Program-made: the position numbers and the translations under genes
From: Flavobacterium silvisoli
Lineage (GTDB): Bacteria > Bacteroidota > Bacteroidia > Flavobacteriales > Flavobacteriaceae
NCBI RefSeq assembly: GCF_004329815.1
Contig: NZ_SJPE01000011.1
Span: forward strand, 47,492-111,491
Direction of reading: 5' to 3'
Length of the DNA stretch: 64,000 bases
Notes under the pieces: model-generated
Seen by the model: only the letters and a program-made list of their open reading frames with translations
The model's database searches: none
What the model was told of the DNA's origin: nothing
Shown: positions 27,851-36,774 of the stretch, in pieces
Layout: each line of letters begins with the position of its first letter
Position numbering within the stretch: the stretch's first letter is position 1

Positions 27851-30220
27851 ATGAATACATCACAGTGTTTCCATTGTGGTAACGAGGTCGTAAAGAAAGA
27901 AGAGATTCTTTTTGATGACAGAAGTTTTTGTTGCAACGGTTGCAAGACCGTTTATGAAATTTTCAGTCAAAACGATTTGTCCTGTTACTACGATTTTCAA
28001 GCCAATCCTGGTGCTACTCCGCAGGACATAAAAGGTAAATATGATTTTTTAGCCAATGAAAATATTGTCGACAAATTGTTGGAATTCAAGGAGAATTCAA
28101 CACATATTGTTTCACTCTACATTCCTCATATACACTGTAGTTCGTGTATTTGGATTTTGGAGAATTTACAAAAGCTTCAGGCAGGAATAAGTACTTCTCA
28201 GGTTAATTTCCCCGAGAAGAAAGTCCGTATTACATACAATCCCGAAAAAACTTCGCTACAGGAAATTGTAGAGATGCTTTGTTCTATTGGATACGAACCA
28301 TACATCAGTTTGGAAAATTATGATGAAGGCAAAAAGAAGGTTGACCGTTCGTTGATTTACAAGATTGGGGTAGCATTTTTTTGCTTCGGAAATATTATGC
28401 TGTTGTCGTTTCCCGAATATTTTGAAGTCAATGAATTCTGGATTGATCAATACAAAGATTTTTTCCGTTGGCTGATTTTTTTACTTTCCTTACCGGCGTT
28501 TATTTATTCGGCTTCCGGTTATTATGTGGCGGCATGGAAAAGCATTAAACAAGGCATGCTGAACATAGAAATTCCTATTGCTCTGGGCATAGTGGTAATG
28601 TTCGTCCGAAGCACTGTTGATATCGTTTTTAACTACGGACAGGGTTTTTTTGACAGTATGTGCGGTTTGATTTTCTTTATGTTGTTGGGGAAATTATTCC
28701 AGCAAAAGACTTACGATTTTCTTTCATTTGAACGTGATTACAAATCCTATTTCCCTATAGCCATTACCAAAATTTTGCCCGGTGGTAAAGAAGTAGCGGT
28801 ACAAGTGTATGATATTGAAAAGGGCGACAGGCTGTTGATTCGCAACCAGGAATTGATTCCGGTTGACGGAATATTAATTTCCGATTCGGCTTCCATTGAT
28901 TATAGTTTTGTGACGGGTGAAGCGGTCCCCATCGAAAAAAAATCGGGTGATAAAATTTTTGCCGGAGGGAAACAACTTGGTAAAGTTATCGAAATGGAAG
29001 TGATGTTTTCAGTATCTCAAAGTTATCTGACCCAGTTGTGGAGTAATGATGTTTTTCAGAAAAAAGTTGAGCAAAAACACAAGTCTATTACTGACCAAAT
29101 CAGCCATTACTTTACACCTGCATTGTTATTATTAGCCATAATTTCGTTTACTTACTGGGTTTTTATAGATGTTACCACGGCATTTAATGTATTTACCGCT
29201 ATTTTGATAGTGGCTTGTCCGTGTGCTTTAGCTTTGACTGCTCCGTTTACTTTGGGTAATGTTTTGCGCATTATGGGCAACCGTAAATTGTATCTCAAAA
29301 ATGCTATAGTAGTTGAACAATTGGCCAAAGTTGACACTATTGTTTTCGATAAAACCGGAACCATCACCACTCATAAAAAATCGGCGATAGTTCAGGAAGG
29401 AATTTTTGAGGAATCTGATTTGGTTCTACTCAAAAATGCTTTAAGGGGTTCTAACCATCCGCTGAGTCGAAGATTGTATGATTATCTGCCCGAATTTCCC
29501 GTGGCTGCCGTTACTCATTTTGAGGAAACAACAGGAAAGGGAATTCAGGCCATAGTTAACGGAAAAACCATAAAAGTTGGTTCAGCTTCGTTTGTTGGCG
29601 ATGCTGAAGAAAACCAGCTGAAACAAACTAATGTATACGTAAGCATTGATGGTATTTATACAGGAAAATTCATTTTTGACAATCAATATCGCGATGGTTT
29701 GGAAGAACTTTTCAGTCAATTGAGTAAAAAATACGAAGTCAAGGTACTTTCGGGAGATAATGAAGGTGAAAAAGAAGTGTTAGAGCAATTACTTCCTAAA
29801 AATACCGAATTGGTTTTCAATCAAAAGCCGGAACAAAAATTAGCTTTTATCGAGAACCTTCAGAAGCAAGGGAAGAATGTCCTTATGATTGGTGATGGTC
29901 TGAACGATGCCGGCGCACTGGCCCAAAGTAATGTGGGAATTTCTATCTCTGAAAATGTGAATGTGTTTTCTCCTGCCTGTGACGGAATCTTAGATGCCAG
30001 CCAATTTAAGCGGATTGATTTCTTTTTAAGGTATTCAAAAAACGCTATGATTACAATTTATATGAGTTTTTGTTTATCTTTATTGTACAATATTGTAGGA
30101 CTAAGTTTCGCAGTATCAGGAAATTTATTGCCAATAGTAGCGGCTATCATCATGCCGTTGAGCACCATTACCATAGTTAGTTTTGTAACGATTATGAGTA
30201 ATTATTTCGCAAGAAAATAA
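27851..30220 (+). CDS. ccoI: Copper-translocating P-type ATPase for cbb3 oxidase assembly
   Basis: 789 residues. The N-terminal Cys-rich domain (CFHCG, then FCCNGCKTVYEIF) is followed by an HMA-like domain whose metal motif reads HCSSC. Eight membrane helices include the CPCALALTAP metal site. The phosphorylation motif DKTGTIT (Asp near residue 499) and GDGLNDAGAL hinge are present. This is the CcoI/FixI/CopA2 type that supplies copper to the cbb3 oxidase. The open frame begins with TTG at 27827, but that lies in the -7 box, so the ATG at 27851 is the start. It heads the oxidase cluster. Confidence 0.93.
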   Translation: MNTSQCFHCGNEVVKKEEILFDDRSFCCNGCKTVYEIFSQNDLSCYYDFQANPGATPQDIKGKYDFLANENIVDKLLEFKENSTHIVSLYIPHIHCSSCIWILENLQKLQAGISTSQVNFPEKKVRITYNPEKTSLQEIVEMLCSIGYEPYISLENYDEGKKKVDRSLIYKIGVAFFCFGNIMLLSFPEYFEVNEFWIDQYKDFFRWLIFLLSLPAFIYSASGYYVAAWKSIKQGMLNIEIPIALGIVVMFVRSTVDIVFNYGQGFFDSMCGLIFFMLLGKLFQQKTYDFLSFERDYKSYFPIAITKILPGGKEVAVQVYDIEKGDRLLIRNQELIPVDGILISDSASIDYSFVTGEAVPIEKKSGDKIFAGGKQLGKVIEMEVMFSVSQSYLTQLWSNDVFQKKVEQKHKSITDQISHYFTPALLLLAIISFTYWVFIDVTTAFNVFTAILIVACPCALALTAPFTLGNVLRIMGNRKLYLKNAIVVEQLAKVDTIVFDKTGTITTHKKSAIVQEGIFEESDLVLLKNALRGSNHPLSRRLYDYLPEFPVAAVTHFEETTGKGIQAIVNGKTIKVGSASFVGDAEENQLKQTNVYVSIDGIYTGKFIFDNQYRDGLEELFSQLSKKYEVKVLSGDNEGEKEVLEQLLPKNTELVFNQKPEQKLAFIENLQKQGKNVLMIGDGLNDAGALAQSNVGISISENVNVFSPACDGILDASQFKRIDFFLRYSKNAMITIYMSFCLSLLYNIVGLSFAVSGNLLPIVAAIIMPLSTITIVSFVTIMSNYFARK

Positions 30221-30229
30221 ATATAGAGG

Positions 30230-30245
30230 TATGATATTTATCATA
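30230..30245. promoter_or_regulatory. Fnr-type palindrome in front of ccoS-ccoNO
   Basis: TATGATATTTATCATA, symmetric except the central pair. It lies 10 bases after the ccoI stop. The centre (30237.5) is 36.5 bases before the G of a perfect TAnnTTTG box (TAACTTTG, 30267-30274). Confidence 0.7.
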
Positions 30246-30266
30246 TTTTAAGAGTAGTTCCAAGAG

Positions 30267-30274
30267 TAACTTTG
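30267..30274 (+). promoter_or_regulatory. TAnnTTTG box of the cbb3 operon
   Basis: TAACTTTG. With a start near 30280 the leader to the ccoS ATG at 30293 is about 13 nt. Confidence 0.6.
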
Positions 30275-30292
30275 CTTACACAAATTAGAGGT

Positions 30293-30514
30293 ATGAGTGT
30301 CATTTATTTATTAATTTCCATCAGTATCATTGTCGCGATAGTGTTTTTGTACGCTTTTTTGAGAGCCGTGAAGACGGGTCAGTATGACGATGATTATACC
30401 CCATCTGTCCGAATGCTTTTTGACGATGAGTTGGTAAAAGGGAGTGGCAAAAAAGAGCTTCCGACTTCAAAAAAAGAGAATATCCAAACTAAAATAAAAA
30501 CCAAAATAATTTAA
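30293..30514 (+). CDS. ccoS: cbb3 oxidase maturation protein CcoS
   Basis: 73 residues. One N-terminal membrane helix (SVIYLLISISIIVAIVFLYAFL) is followed by the conserved segment KTGQYDDDYTPSVRMLFDDE, which defines CcoS, and a Lys-rich tail. It is needed for heme and Cu insertion into the cbb3 oxidase in other bacteria. The TTG at 30272 in the same frame lies inside the -7 box and is not the start. It ends 3 bases before ccoNO. Confidence 0.9.
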   Translation: MSVIYLLISISIIVAIVFLYAFLRAVKTGQYDDDYTPSVRMLFDDELVKGSGKKELPTSKKENIQTKIKTKII

Positions 30515-30517
30515 ACA

Positions 30518-32701
30518 ATGGAAATGCAACAATTTTATTACGACAACAAAATTGTAAAGAAGTTCATCTACGCGACTATCGTATTTGGTCTTGTAGGTAT
30601 GCTGGTGGGGCTTTTATTGGCCTTATTTTTTCTTTTTCCGAACTTAACTGACGGGATTTCGTTTTTAAGCTTCGGTCGATTGAGACCTTTACATACCAAT
30701 GCAGTAATTTTTGCCTTTGTGGGTAATGCCATGTTTGCCGGAGTGTATTACTCTTTGCAACGCTTGCTGAAGGCCAGAATGTACAGTAATTTTTTAAGCA
30801 ATCTTCACTTTTGGGGATGGCAGTTGATTATCGTAGCGGCAGCAATCACGCTTCCGTTAGGATACACATCTTCTAAAGAATACGCCGAATTGGAATGGCC
30901 AATTGATATTGCCATTGCGTTGATTTGGGTTGCCTTTGGTATCAACATGATTGGTACTATTTTAAAGAGAAGAGAGCGTCACTTGTATGTGGCCATCTGG
31001 TTCTACATTGCTACTTTTGTTACCGTTGCAGTGTTGCATATTTTCAATAGTTTAGAATTGCCCGTTACTGCCTTAAAAAGTTATTCGGTTTATGCCGGAG
31101 TACAAGACGCCTTAGTACAATGGTGGTACGGACATAATGCGGTTGCTTTTTTCCTTACTACGCCTTTCTTGGGAATGATGTACTATTTTGTACCAAAAGC
31201 CGCTAACCGTCCAGTCTATTCTTACCGACTTTCCATCATCCACTTCTGGTCTTTGATTTTCATTTACATCTGGGCTGGACCTCACCACTTGTTGTACTCC
31301 TCTTTACCGGATTGGGCACAAAACTTAGGGGTTGTTTTCTCAGTTATGTTGATTGCACCATCATGGGGTGGTATGATTAATGGTTTGTTAACTCTTAGAG
31401 GAGTTTGGGACAAAGTGCGTACCGATTCAGTTTTGAAATTTTTCGTAGTTGCCATTACCGGTTATGGTATGGCTACATTTGAAGGTCCGATGTTATCGCT
31501 TAAAAACGTTAACGCAATTGCCCACTTTACCGACTGGATTATTGCTCACGTACACGTGGGAGCATTAGCCTGGAACGGATTCCTAATCTTCGGTATGATT
31601 TATTGGTTGATTCCTCGTTTGACTAAAACTACTTTATACTCTGAAAAATTAGCCAACTTCCATTTTTGGATTGGAACTTTAGGTATCGTGTTGTATGCTT
31701 TACCAATGTATGTGGCCGGATTTACACAGGCCTCAATGTGGAAACAATTCAAACCGGACGGTACCTTGCAATATGGTAACTTCTTAGAAACCGTTACGCA
31801 AATTATGCCAATGTATTGGATGAGAGCTATTGGAGGTTCTTTGTATTTAATAGGTATGATTGTATTGATTTACAACGTTGTAAAAACCGTTAAACAAGGT
31901 AGTGCAGTTGAAGATGAATTAGCCGAAGCACCTGAATTAGCCAAAATTTCAACCGGAAGATTAAAAGGTGAAAAATTCCACCCTTGGTTAGAAAGACGTC
32001 CTATCCAGTTAACTATTTTGGCAACAATTGCTATCTTAATTGGAGGTGTTATACAAATTGTGCCAACCATTATGGTAAAATCAAACATTCCAACTATAGC
32101 CGCTGTAAAACCATATACACCGCTTGAATTACAAGGTCGTGATTTGTATATCCGTGAAGGTTGTGTGGGTTGTCACTCTCAAATGATTCGTCCTTTCCGT
32201 TCAGAAGTAGTGCGTTACGGTGATTATTCCAAATCAGGAGAGTATGTGTATGATCACCCGTTCTTATGGGGTTCTAAACGTACCGGTCCGGATTTGCACA
32301 GAGAAGGAGGTAAGTACAATGACAACTGGCATTTCAATCACATGTGGAATCCGCAAAGTATTTCACCAGGTTCAATAATGCCGGCTTACAAATGGTTGTT
32401 TGACAATAAAGCTATGGATTACTCAACTACCGAAGCTAAAATGAGAGTGATGCAAACATTAGGAGTTCCGTATACAGAAGCTGACATTGCTAATGCGAAA
32501 CAAAGTATAGAAACGCAGGCTGCAACTATCGAACAAAATCTGCACAATGATCCCGACTTTGTAAAGTCGTATGAGGCCAGTAAAGCAAAAGCTTTGACTA
32601 AAGGAGAAACTTTCGTTCCGATGAAAGACAGAGAAATCGTTGCTTTGATTGCTTACTTACAGCGATTAGGAACAGATATTAAAGTAAAAGATAATAAATA
32701 G
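30518..32701 (+). CDS. ccoNO: cbb3-type cytochrome c oxidase, fused subunits I and II
   Basis: 727 residues. Residues 1-470 are CcoN: twelve membrane helices with the heme and CuB histidines (PLHTNAVIF, WWYGHNAVAFF, AGPHHLLYSS, IAHVHVGALAWNG). Residues 515-727 are CcoO: one membrane anchor (about 505-525), one c-type heme site CVGCH (residues 549-553) and a distal Met in SIMPAYKWL. It reduces O2 to water at low oxygen and pumps protons. CcoN and CcoO are separate genes in proteobacteria; the fusion is characteristic of Bacteroidota. Expression is probably controlled by the Fnr-type site at 30230. Confidence 0.95.
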   Translation: MEMQQFYYDNKIVKKFIYATIVFGLVGMLVGLLLALFFLFPNLTDGISFLSFGRLRPLHTNAVIFAFVGNAMFAGVYYSLQRLLKARMYSNFLSNLHFWGWQLIIVAAAITLPLGYTSSKEYAELEWPIDIAIALIWVAFGINMIGTILKRRERHLYVAIWFYIATFVTVAVLHIFNSLELPVTALKSYSVYAGVQDALVQWWYGHNAVAFFLTTPFLGMMYYFVPKAANRPVYSYRLSIIHFWSLIFIYIWAGPHHLLYSSLPDWAQNLGVVFSVMLIAPSWGGMINGLLTLRGVWDKVRTDSVLKFFVVAITGYGMATFEGPMLSLKNVNAIAHFTDWIIAHVHVGALAWNGFLIFGMIYWLIPRLTKTTLYSEKLANFHFWIGTLGIVLYALPMYVAGFTQASMWKQFKPDGTLQYGNFLETVTQIMPMYWMRAIGGSLYLIGMIVLIYNVVKTVKQGSAVEDELAEAPELAKISTGRLKGEKFHPWLERRPIQLTILATIAILIGGVIQIVPTIMVKSNIPTIAAVKPYTPLELQGRDLYIREGCVGCHSQMIRPFRSEVVRYGDYSKSGEYVYDHPFLWGSKRTGPDLHREGGKYNDNWHFNHMWNPQSISPGSIMPAYKWLFDNKAMDYSTTEAKMRVMQTLGVPYTEADIANAKQSIETQAATIEQNLHNDPDFVKSYEASKAKALTKGETFVPMKDREIVALIAYLQRLGTDIKVKDNK

Positions 32702-32708
32702 TAAAGCC

Positions 32709-32876
32709 ATGTTAAAGTTTGTTCAACACAATTTAGAGTCAATAGCCGGAGTAGCCATTTATCCGATTATTTCTCTGCTGATTTGCTTTACATTTTTTGT
32801 GGGTCTGTTCTTTTGGGTCTTTACCTATAAAAAAGAAAAGATTCAGGAAATGAGTGAACTTCCTATCAAAGAATAA
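32709..32876 (+). CDS. ccoQ: Small CcoQ-like subunit
   Basis: 55 residues, too short for most gene callers. One membrane helix (AIYPIISLLICFTFFVGLFF, about 17-36) is followed by a charged cytoplasmic tail (TYKKEKIQEMSELPIKE). This matches CcoQ/FixQ in size, topology and position between ccoNO and ccoP. It begins 7 bases after the ccoNO stop. CcoQ stabilises the oxidase in other bacteria. Confidence 0.85.
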   Translation: MLKFVQHNLESIAGVAIYPIISLLICFTFFVGLFFWVFTYKKEKIQEMSELPIKE

Positions 32877-32895
32877 TAAACCAAAAGTTATAATC

Positions 32896-33837
32896 ATGAA
32901 AAAATTAATCCCAGTATATGTCAGAGTTCCGTTGATCTTTGTCTGTGTATTTGCAGCATTAGAGTATTTCATCGACTCTGGCGACCGACCAGCTTTTATC
33001 AAATACCCTATGGTCGCCTTGTTTTTAGTAGTGTTTCTCTTCTTGCTGATTGCCATTGAAATGGTAGTCAGTGCGGTTGACAACGTTACTTACCACATGT
33101 TGACGGAAGAACAGAAAAAACAATTGGATGAAGCGCAATCTGTTCCTTTCACCGAAAGTACTTTCTATAAAAATATCTTGAAAAAACTAACCCGTTCCAA
33201 AAGTGTTGAACAGGAAGCCGATGTGATGCTCGACCATAATTATGACGGAATTCGTGAGTTAGACAATGTTTTGCCACCGTGGTGGGTGTATCTATTCTAC
33301 GGAACCATCATATTCGCAGGTATATATTTGGTTCGTTTCCACATCATGGGTGATTACAACCAAGATCAGGAATTTCAAACCGAAATGAATGAAGCCAAAG
33401 CGGCAGTTGATGCTTACATGAAAACAGCTCCGGATATGATGAGCAAAGATAAAGTGACTCTACTAACTGATGCGCCAAGTATTGCTGCCGGTAAAGCAAT
33501 TTTTCAAACCAATTGTATAGCTTGTCACAGAGCTGACGGTGGAGGGCAGATTGGTCCAAACTTAACCGATAACTACTGGATAAACGGTGGCGGAATCAAA
33601 AATGTATTCAACACTATTATGGAAGGCGGACGCGACGGAAAAGGAATGGTTGCCTGGAAAGCTACCATCAAACCTTCTGATATACAAAAAGTAGCCAGTT
33701 ATGTACTGTCATTACAAGGAACCAATCCGAAAGATCCTAAACCGACAGAGCCGGAAGCTAAAGAATGGAAAGAAGACGGAGCTGCTGCTCCTGCCGCTAC
33801 AGCTGTTACTGACAGTACTAAAGTAGCCGCGAAATAA
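32896..33837 (+). CDS. ccoP: cbb3-type cytochrome c oxidase subunit III
   Basis: 313 residues. Two N-terminal membrane helices are followed by the FixP_N segment (DNVLPPWWVYLFYGTIIFA) and a class I cytochrome c domain with CIACH near residue 206 and a Met ligand in GMVAW. Only one heme c site is present, whereas proteobacterial CcoP has two. The tail is Ala/Pro-rich. The start at 32896 (MKKLIPVYVRVP) is preferred over an in-frame ATG at 32854, which lies inside ccoQ. It passes electrons from the quinol/cytochrome branch to CcoO/CcoN. Confidence 0.93.
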   Translation: MKKLIPVYVRVPLIFVCVFAALEYFIDSGDRPAFIKYPMVALFLVVFLFLLIAIEMVVSAVDNVTYHMLTEEQKKQLDEAQSVPFTESTFYKNILKKLTRSKSVEQEADVMLDHNYDGIRELDNVLPPWWVYLFYGTIIFAGIYLVRFHIMGDYNQDQEFQTEMNEAKAAVDAYMKTAPDMMSKDKVTLLTDAPSIAAGKAIFQTNCIACHRADGGGQIGPNLTDNYWINGGGIKNVFNTIMEGGRDGKGMVAWKATIKPSDIQKVASYVLSLQGTNPKDPKPTEPEAKEWKEDGAAAPAATAVTDSTKVAAK

Positions 33838-33870
33838 TTGAATTAAACGCGATTATTAAAATTATAAAAA

Positions 33871-35289
33871 ATGTCCGACGAGCACGATGAAAGTTTTAGA
33901 GATAGTATAAGTACTATTGATGCCAAAGGTAAAAGAGCTTGGATTTTTCCGAAAATACCAAAAGGAAAGTTATACGAGCGCAGAAAATGGTTGAGTTACT
34001 TCTTGCTGCTGTTTCTGTTTTCTGCACCTTTTATAAAGATAAACCATCACCAGTTTTTGATGTTCAACGTGTTAGAGCGTCGTTTTAATCTGTTTGGTTT
34101 TCCTTTTTGGCCACAGGATTTTCACATATTCGTAATCATTATGATTATTGGAGTTGTCGGATTAACGCTCTTTACAGTAGCCTTCGGACGCATCTTTTGC
34201 GGTTGGTTTTGCCCCCAAACCATTTTTATGGAAATGGTATTCCGTCGAATTGAATTCTGGATTGACGGTGACCGCGGAGCCCAAATTCGGCTGGATAAAC
34301 AAGAATGGAATGCTGAAAAAATAAGAAAGCGATTGACCAAATGGTTTATCTTTTTTGTGATTTCGTTTTGGATTGCCAATGTATTTTTGGCCTATTTGAT
34401 TAGCAGCGATAAGTTGATTCAACTCATAAAAGAAGGACCAACCAACAACAAATCAACGCTCATAGCTTTATTAATTTTTACAGGTGTTTTTTATTTTATC
34501 TATGCCTGGTTCAGAGAGCAGGTATGTATCATAGCCTGTCCTTACGGAAGAATGCAGGGAGTTTTATTGGATAACAAATCCATTAATGTCGCTTATGATC
34601 ACGTAAGGGGAGAAAAAGAAAAAGGAAGAGCCAAATTCAATAAAAAAGAAGATCGAGCTGCTTCGGGTAAAGGTGATTGTATTGACTGCAGTTTGTGTGT
34701 ACATGTTTGTCCAACCGGAATAGATATCAGAAACGGAACACAACTGGAGTGTGTCAATTGTACAGCCTGCATTGATGTATGCGACAGTATGATGGAGAAC
34801 GTGGGCTTGCCTAAAGGCTTAATCCGATACGCCAGTGAAGACGAAATTGTCAAAAAAGAAAAGTTCGTCTTTACCAACAGAATGAAAGGCTACGTAGCAA
34901 TTTTGGCTATATTAACCGGAGTGTTCATTGGTATGTTGTTTTTAAGAAATGAGGTAGAAGCCACCATATTGCGCCTTCCGGGACAATTGTTTCAACGTAA
35001 AGGCGATAAAATCAGTAATGTGTACACGTTCAAAATTGTCAATAAAACTTCGATTAATTTTGATAAAGTGCATATTGAATTGGCCAATCAAAAAGGAGAA
35101 GTGAAAATGGTTGGGTCGCGCTATTTCAAGGTGCCTAAAGAAGGTATTACCGAAGGGACACTGTTTATTGAAATAAAAGAAGCATTACTGGAGAGTGATA
35201 AGACCAAACTGACATTAGATGTTTATAATGATAACAAGTTAATCGATACTGAAGTCACCAATTTCCTTGGGCCGAGAAGTTTCGAGTAA
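33871..35289 (+). CDS. ccoG: cbb3 oxidase accessory ferredoxin CcoG
   Basis: 472 residues, RdxA/FixG family. About five membrane helices are seen, with CGWFCPQTIF early. Two 4Fe-4S motifs follow (CIDCSLCVHVCP and CVNCTACIDVCD, about 270-310) and a C-terminal Ig-like domain (about 370-472). In other bacteria CcoG reduces Cu(II) for delivery to the oxidase. It lies 33 bases after ccoP in the same operon. Confidence 0.94.
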   Translation: MSDEHDESFRDSISTIDAKGKRAWIFPKIPKGKLYERRKWLSYFLLLFLFSAPFIKINHHQFLMFNVLERRFNLFGFPFWPQDFHIFVIIMIIGVVGLTLFTVAFGRIFCGWFCPQTIFMEMVFRRIEFWIDGDRGAQIRLDKQEWNAEKIRKRLTKWFIFFVISFWIANVFLAYLISSDKLIQLIKEGPTNNKSTLIALLIFTGVFYFIYAWFREQVCIIACPYGRMQGVLLDNKSINVAYDHVRGEKEKGRAKFNKKEDRAASGKGDCIDCSLCVHVCPTGIDIRNGTQLECVNCTACIDVCDSMMENVGLPKGLIRYASEDEIVKKEKFVFTNRMKGYVAILAILTGVFIGMLFLRNEVEATILRLPGQLFQRKGDKISNVYTFKIVNKTSINFDKVHIELANQKGEVKMVGSRYFKVPKEGITEGTLFIEIKEALLESDKTKLTLDVYNDNKLIDTEVTNFLGPRSFE

Positions 35290-35304
35290 CAAAAATAAAT
35301 AGGT

Positions 35305-35760
35305 ATGAGAATTAAAATTAATTGGGGAACTGCAATCGTTATAGCGTTTGCATTATTTATGAGTTTTATATTGTTTTTTGTATTCCGGGTACAATCGGAC
35401 AGCAAGTACGATAATGAGTTAGTAACGGATGAATATTATAAGAAAGAGGCAACAGTTCAGAGTGACATCGACAGCGAACAAAATGCCAAAGCTTTGAGTC
35501 AGAAACTAACCATCAGTAACACTACGGAAGGTATATTGATTAGCTTTCCGAAAGATTTAGATTTTAAAAAAATAGAAGGAAAAGTATCCCTTTACAGACC
35601 GTCCAACAAAAAGTTAGACTTTGTTAACCCAATTACACTTTCTAACTCCGATTTGCTCATACCTAAAAATAATCTGGTGGGCGGTCTTTGGGATATTGCT
35701 GTAGAATGGACCTATGAAGGCAAATCCTATTTGAATAAAGAGCAACTGTATTTTCAGTAA
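35305..35760 (+). CDS. ccoH: FixH/CcoH family protein
   Basis: 151 residues. One membrane helix (GTAIVIAFALFMSFILFFVFRV) is followed by DNELVTDEYYKKEATVQSDIDSEQNA, typical of FixH, and a periplasmic beta domain ending in AVEWTYEGKSYLNKEQLYFQ. It assists cbb3 oxidase assembly. 15 bases separate it from ccoG and 3 bases from the SafE-like gene. Confidence 0.9.
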   Translation: MRIKINWGTAIVIAFALFMSFILFFVFRVQSDSKYDNELVTDEYYKKEATVQSDIDSEQNAKALSQKLTISNTTEGILISFPKDLDFKKIEGKVSLYRPSNKKLDFVNPITLSNSDLLIPKNNLVGGLWDIAVEWTYEGKSYLNKEQLYFQ

Positions 35761-35763
35761 GTC

Positions 35764-36468
35764 ATGCTTTACACGGCTCTCATATTCGGATTAATCTCCA
35801 GCCTGCACTGTATTGGCATGTGTGGCCCTATAGCTATGATGTTACCGGTTTCCCGAAACAATTCGGCCAAGAAAGCAATTCAAATCATGTTGTATCACGC
35901 AGGAAGATTGACATCATACGCTACGCTTGGGTTTCTTTTCGGATTATTGGGGAAAGGGTTGTATTTGGCAGGGATTCAGCAACACATTTCTATAGCGGTT
36001 GGAGTTTTGATGATTGCCATTGCAGTGGTGCCTGAGAAAATTTTTGCCAAATATAATTTCTCAAGACCAATTTATACAGCCATATCAAAAGTAAAAAGCA
36101 GTTTGGGGCAACAGTTCAAAAGAAAATCCCCCGATGCTTTGTTTACCATAGGTTTGTTTAATGGTTTGCTACCTTGCGGGTTGGTTTATGCCGCTTTATT
36201 TGGAGCCATAGCCATGCAAAATATTACAGGAAGTACACTATACATGATACTCTATGGAGTAGGAACCATTCCGTTGATGAGTGCTGTAGTTTATGTGGCC
36301 AATTTTTTAGCCTTGCCTTTTCGCAATAAACTTCAAAAGGCTGTACCTATAGTTACAGTTGTAATTGGGATGCTCTTTATCTTGAGAGGCATGGGGTTAG
36401 ATATTGCTTACATATCGCCCGGCAATGTGCATTTGTTTGTGCAGGCAGTGGCTAATTGCCACAGATAA
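35764..36468 (+). CDS. SafE/UreH-like membrane protein of the cbb3 cluster
   Basis: 234 residues, six membrane helices. It begins with the family mark LISSLHCIGMCGPIAMM (CxGMCGP), seen in UreH-domain/SafE2 proteins that accompany cbb3 oxidase and copper genes. A second Cys pattern, GLFNGLLPCGLVYAAL, mirrors the first. A copper or heme handling role at the membrane is inferred from context. It lies 3 bases after ccoH. Confidence 0.87.
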   Translation: MLYTALIFGLISSLHCIGMCGPIAMMLPVSRNNSAKKAIQIMLYHAGRLTSYATLGFLFGLLGKGLYLAGIQQHISIAVGVLMIAIAVVPEKIFAKYNFSRPIYTAISKVKSSLGQQFKRKSPDALFTIGLFNGLLPCGLVYAALFGAIAMQNITGSTLYMILYGVGTIPLMSAVVYVANFLALPFRNKLQKAVPIVTVVIGMLFILRGMGLDIAYISPGNVHLFVQAVANCHR

Positions 36469-36495
36469 GAATAATAATCACCAAAATAATATAGT

Positions 36496-36726
36496 ATGGA
36501 AAAACACGATTTATTACACGAATTCCCAGAACACAAGGAAAAAATTCACGAACTTAAAATTTCGGATGAGCATTTCAGAAAATTATTTGATGAATACCAT
36601 GAAATAGAACATCAAATCCACCGCATTAATATGGGTTCAGAAGTTGCCAATGATAATTTTATTCACGAGTTAAAAGCCAAATTGTTATTCATTAAAGATG
36701 AGATTTATGCTCATTTGAATAAATAA
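36496..36726 (+). CDS. YdcH/DUF465 family small protein
   Basis: 76 residues, almost entirely helical and charged (two helices, HEFPEHKEKIHELK and DNFIHELKAKLLFIKDEIYAHL). It matches the short DUF465 (YdcH) family of unknown role. It is the last gene of the cbb3 operon before a strong terminator, 27 bases after the SafE-like gene. The link to the oxidase is positional only. Confidence 0.8.
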   Translation: MEKHDLLHEFPEHKEKIHELKISDEHFRKLFDEYHEIEHQIHRINMGSEVANDNFIHELKAKLLFIKDEIYAHLNK

Positions 36727-36741
36727 AACAATTCAATTTGA

Positions 36742-36773
36742 AAAAAAGCACGTAATTGACGTGCTTTTTTTAT
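36742..36773. terminator. Bidirectional terminator ending the cbb3 cluster
   Basis: AAAAAAGCACGT (36742-36753) pairs with ACGTGCTTTTTT (36759-36770). It serves both the rightward operon and the convergent TauE/SafE gene. Confidence 0.9.
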
Positions 36774-36774
36774 T

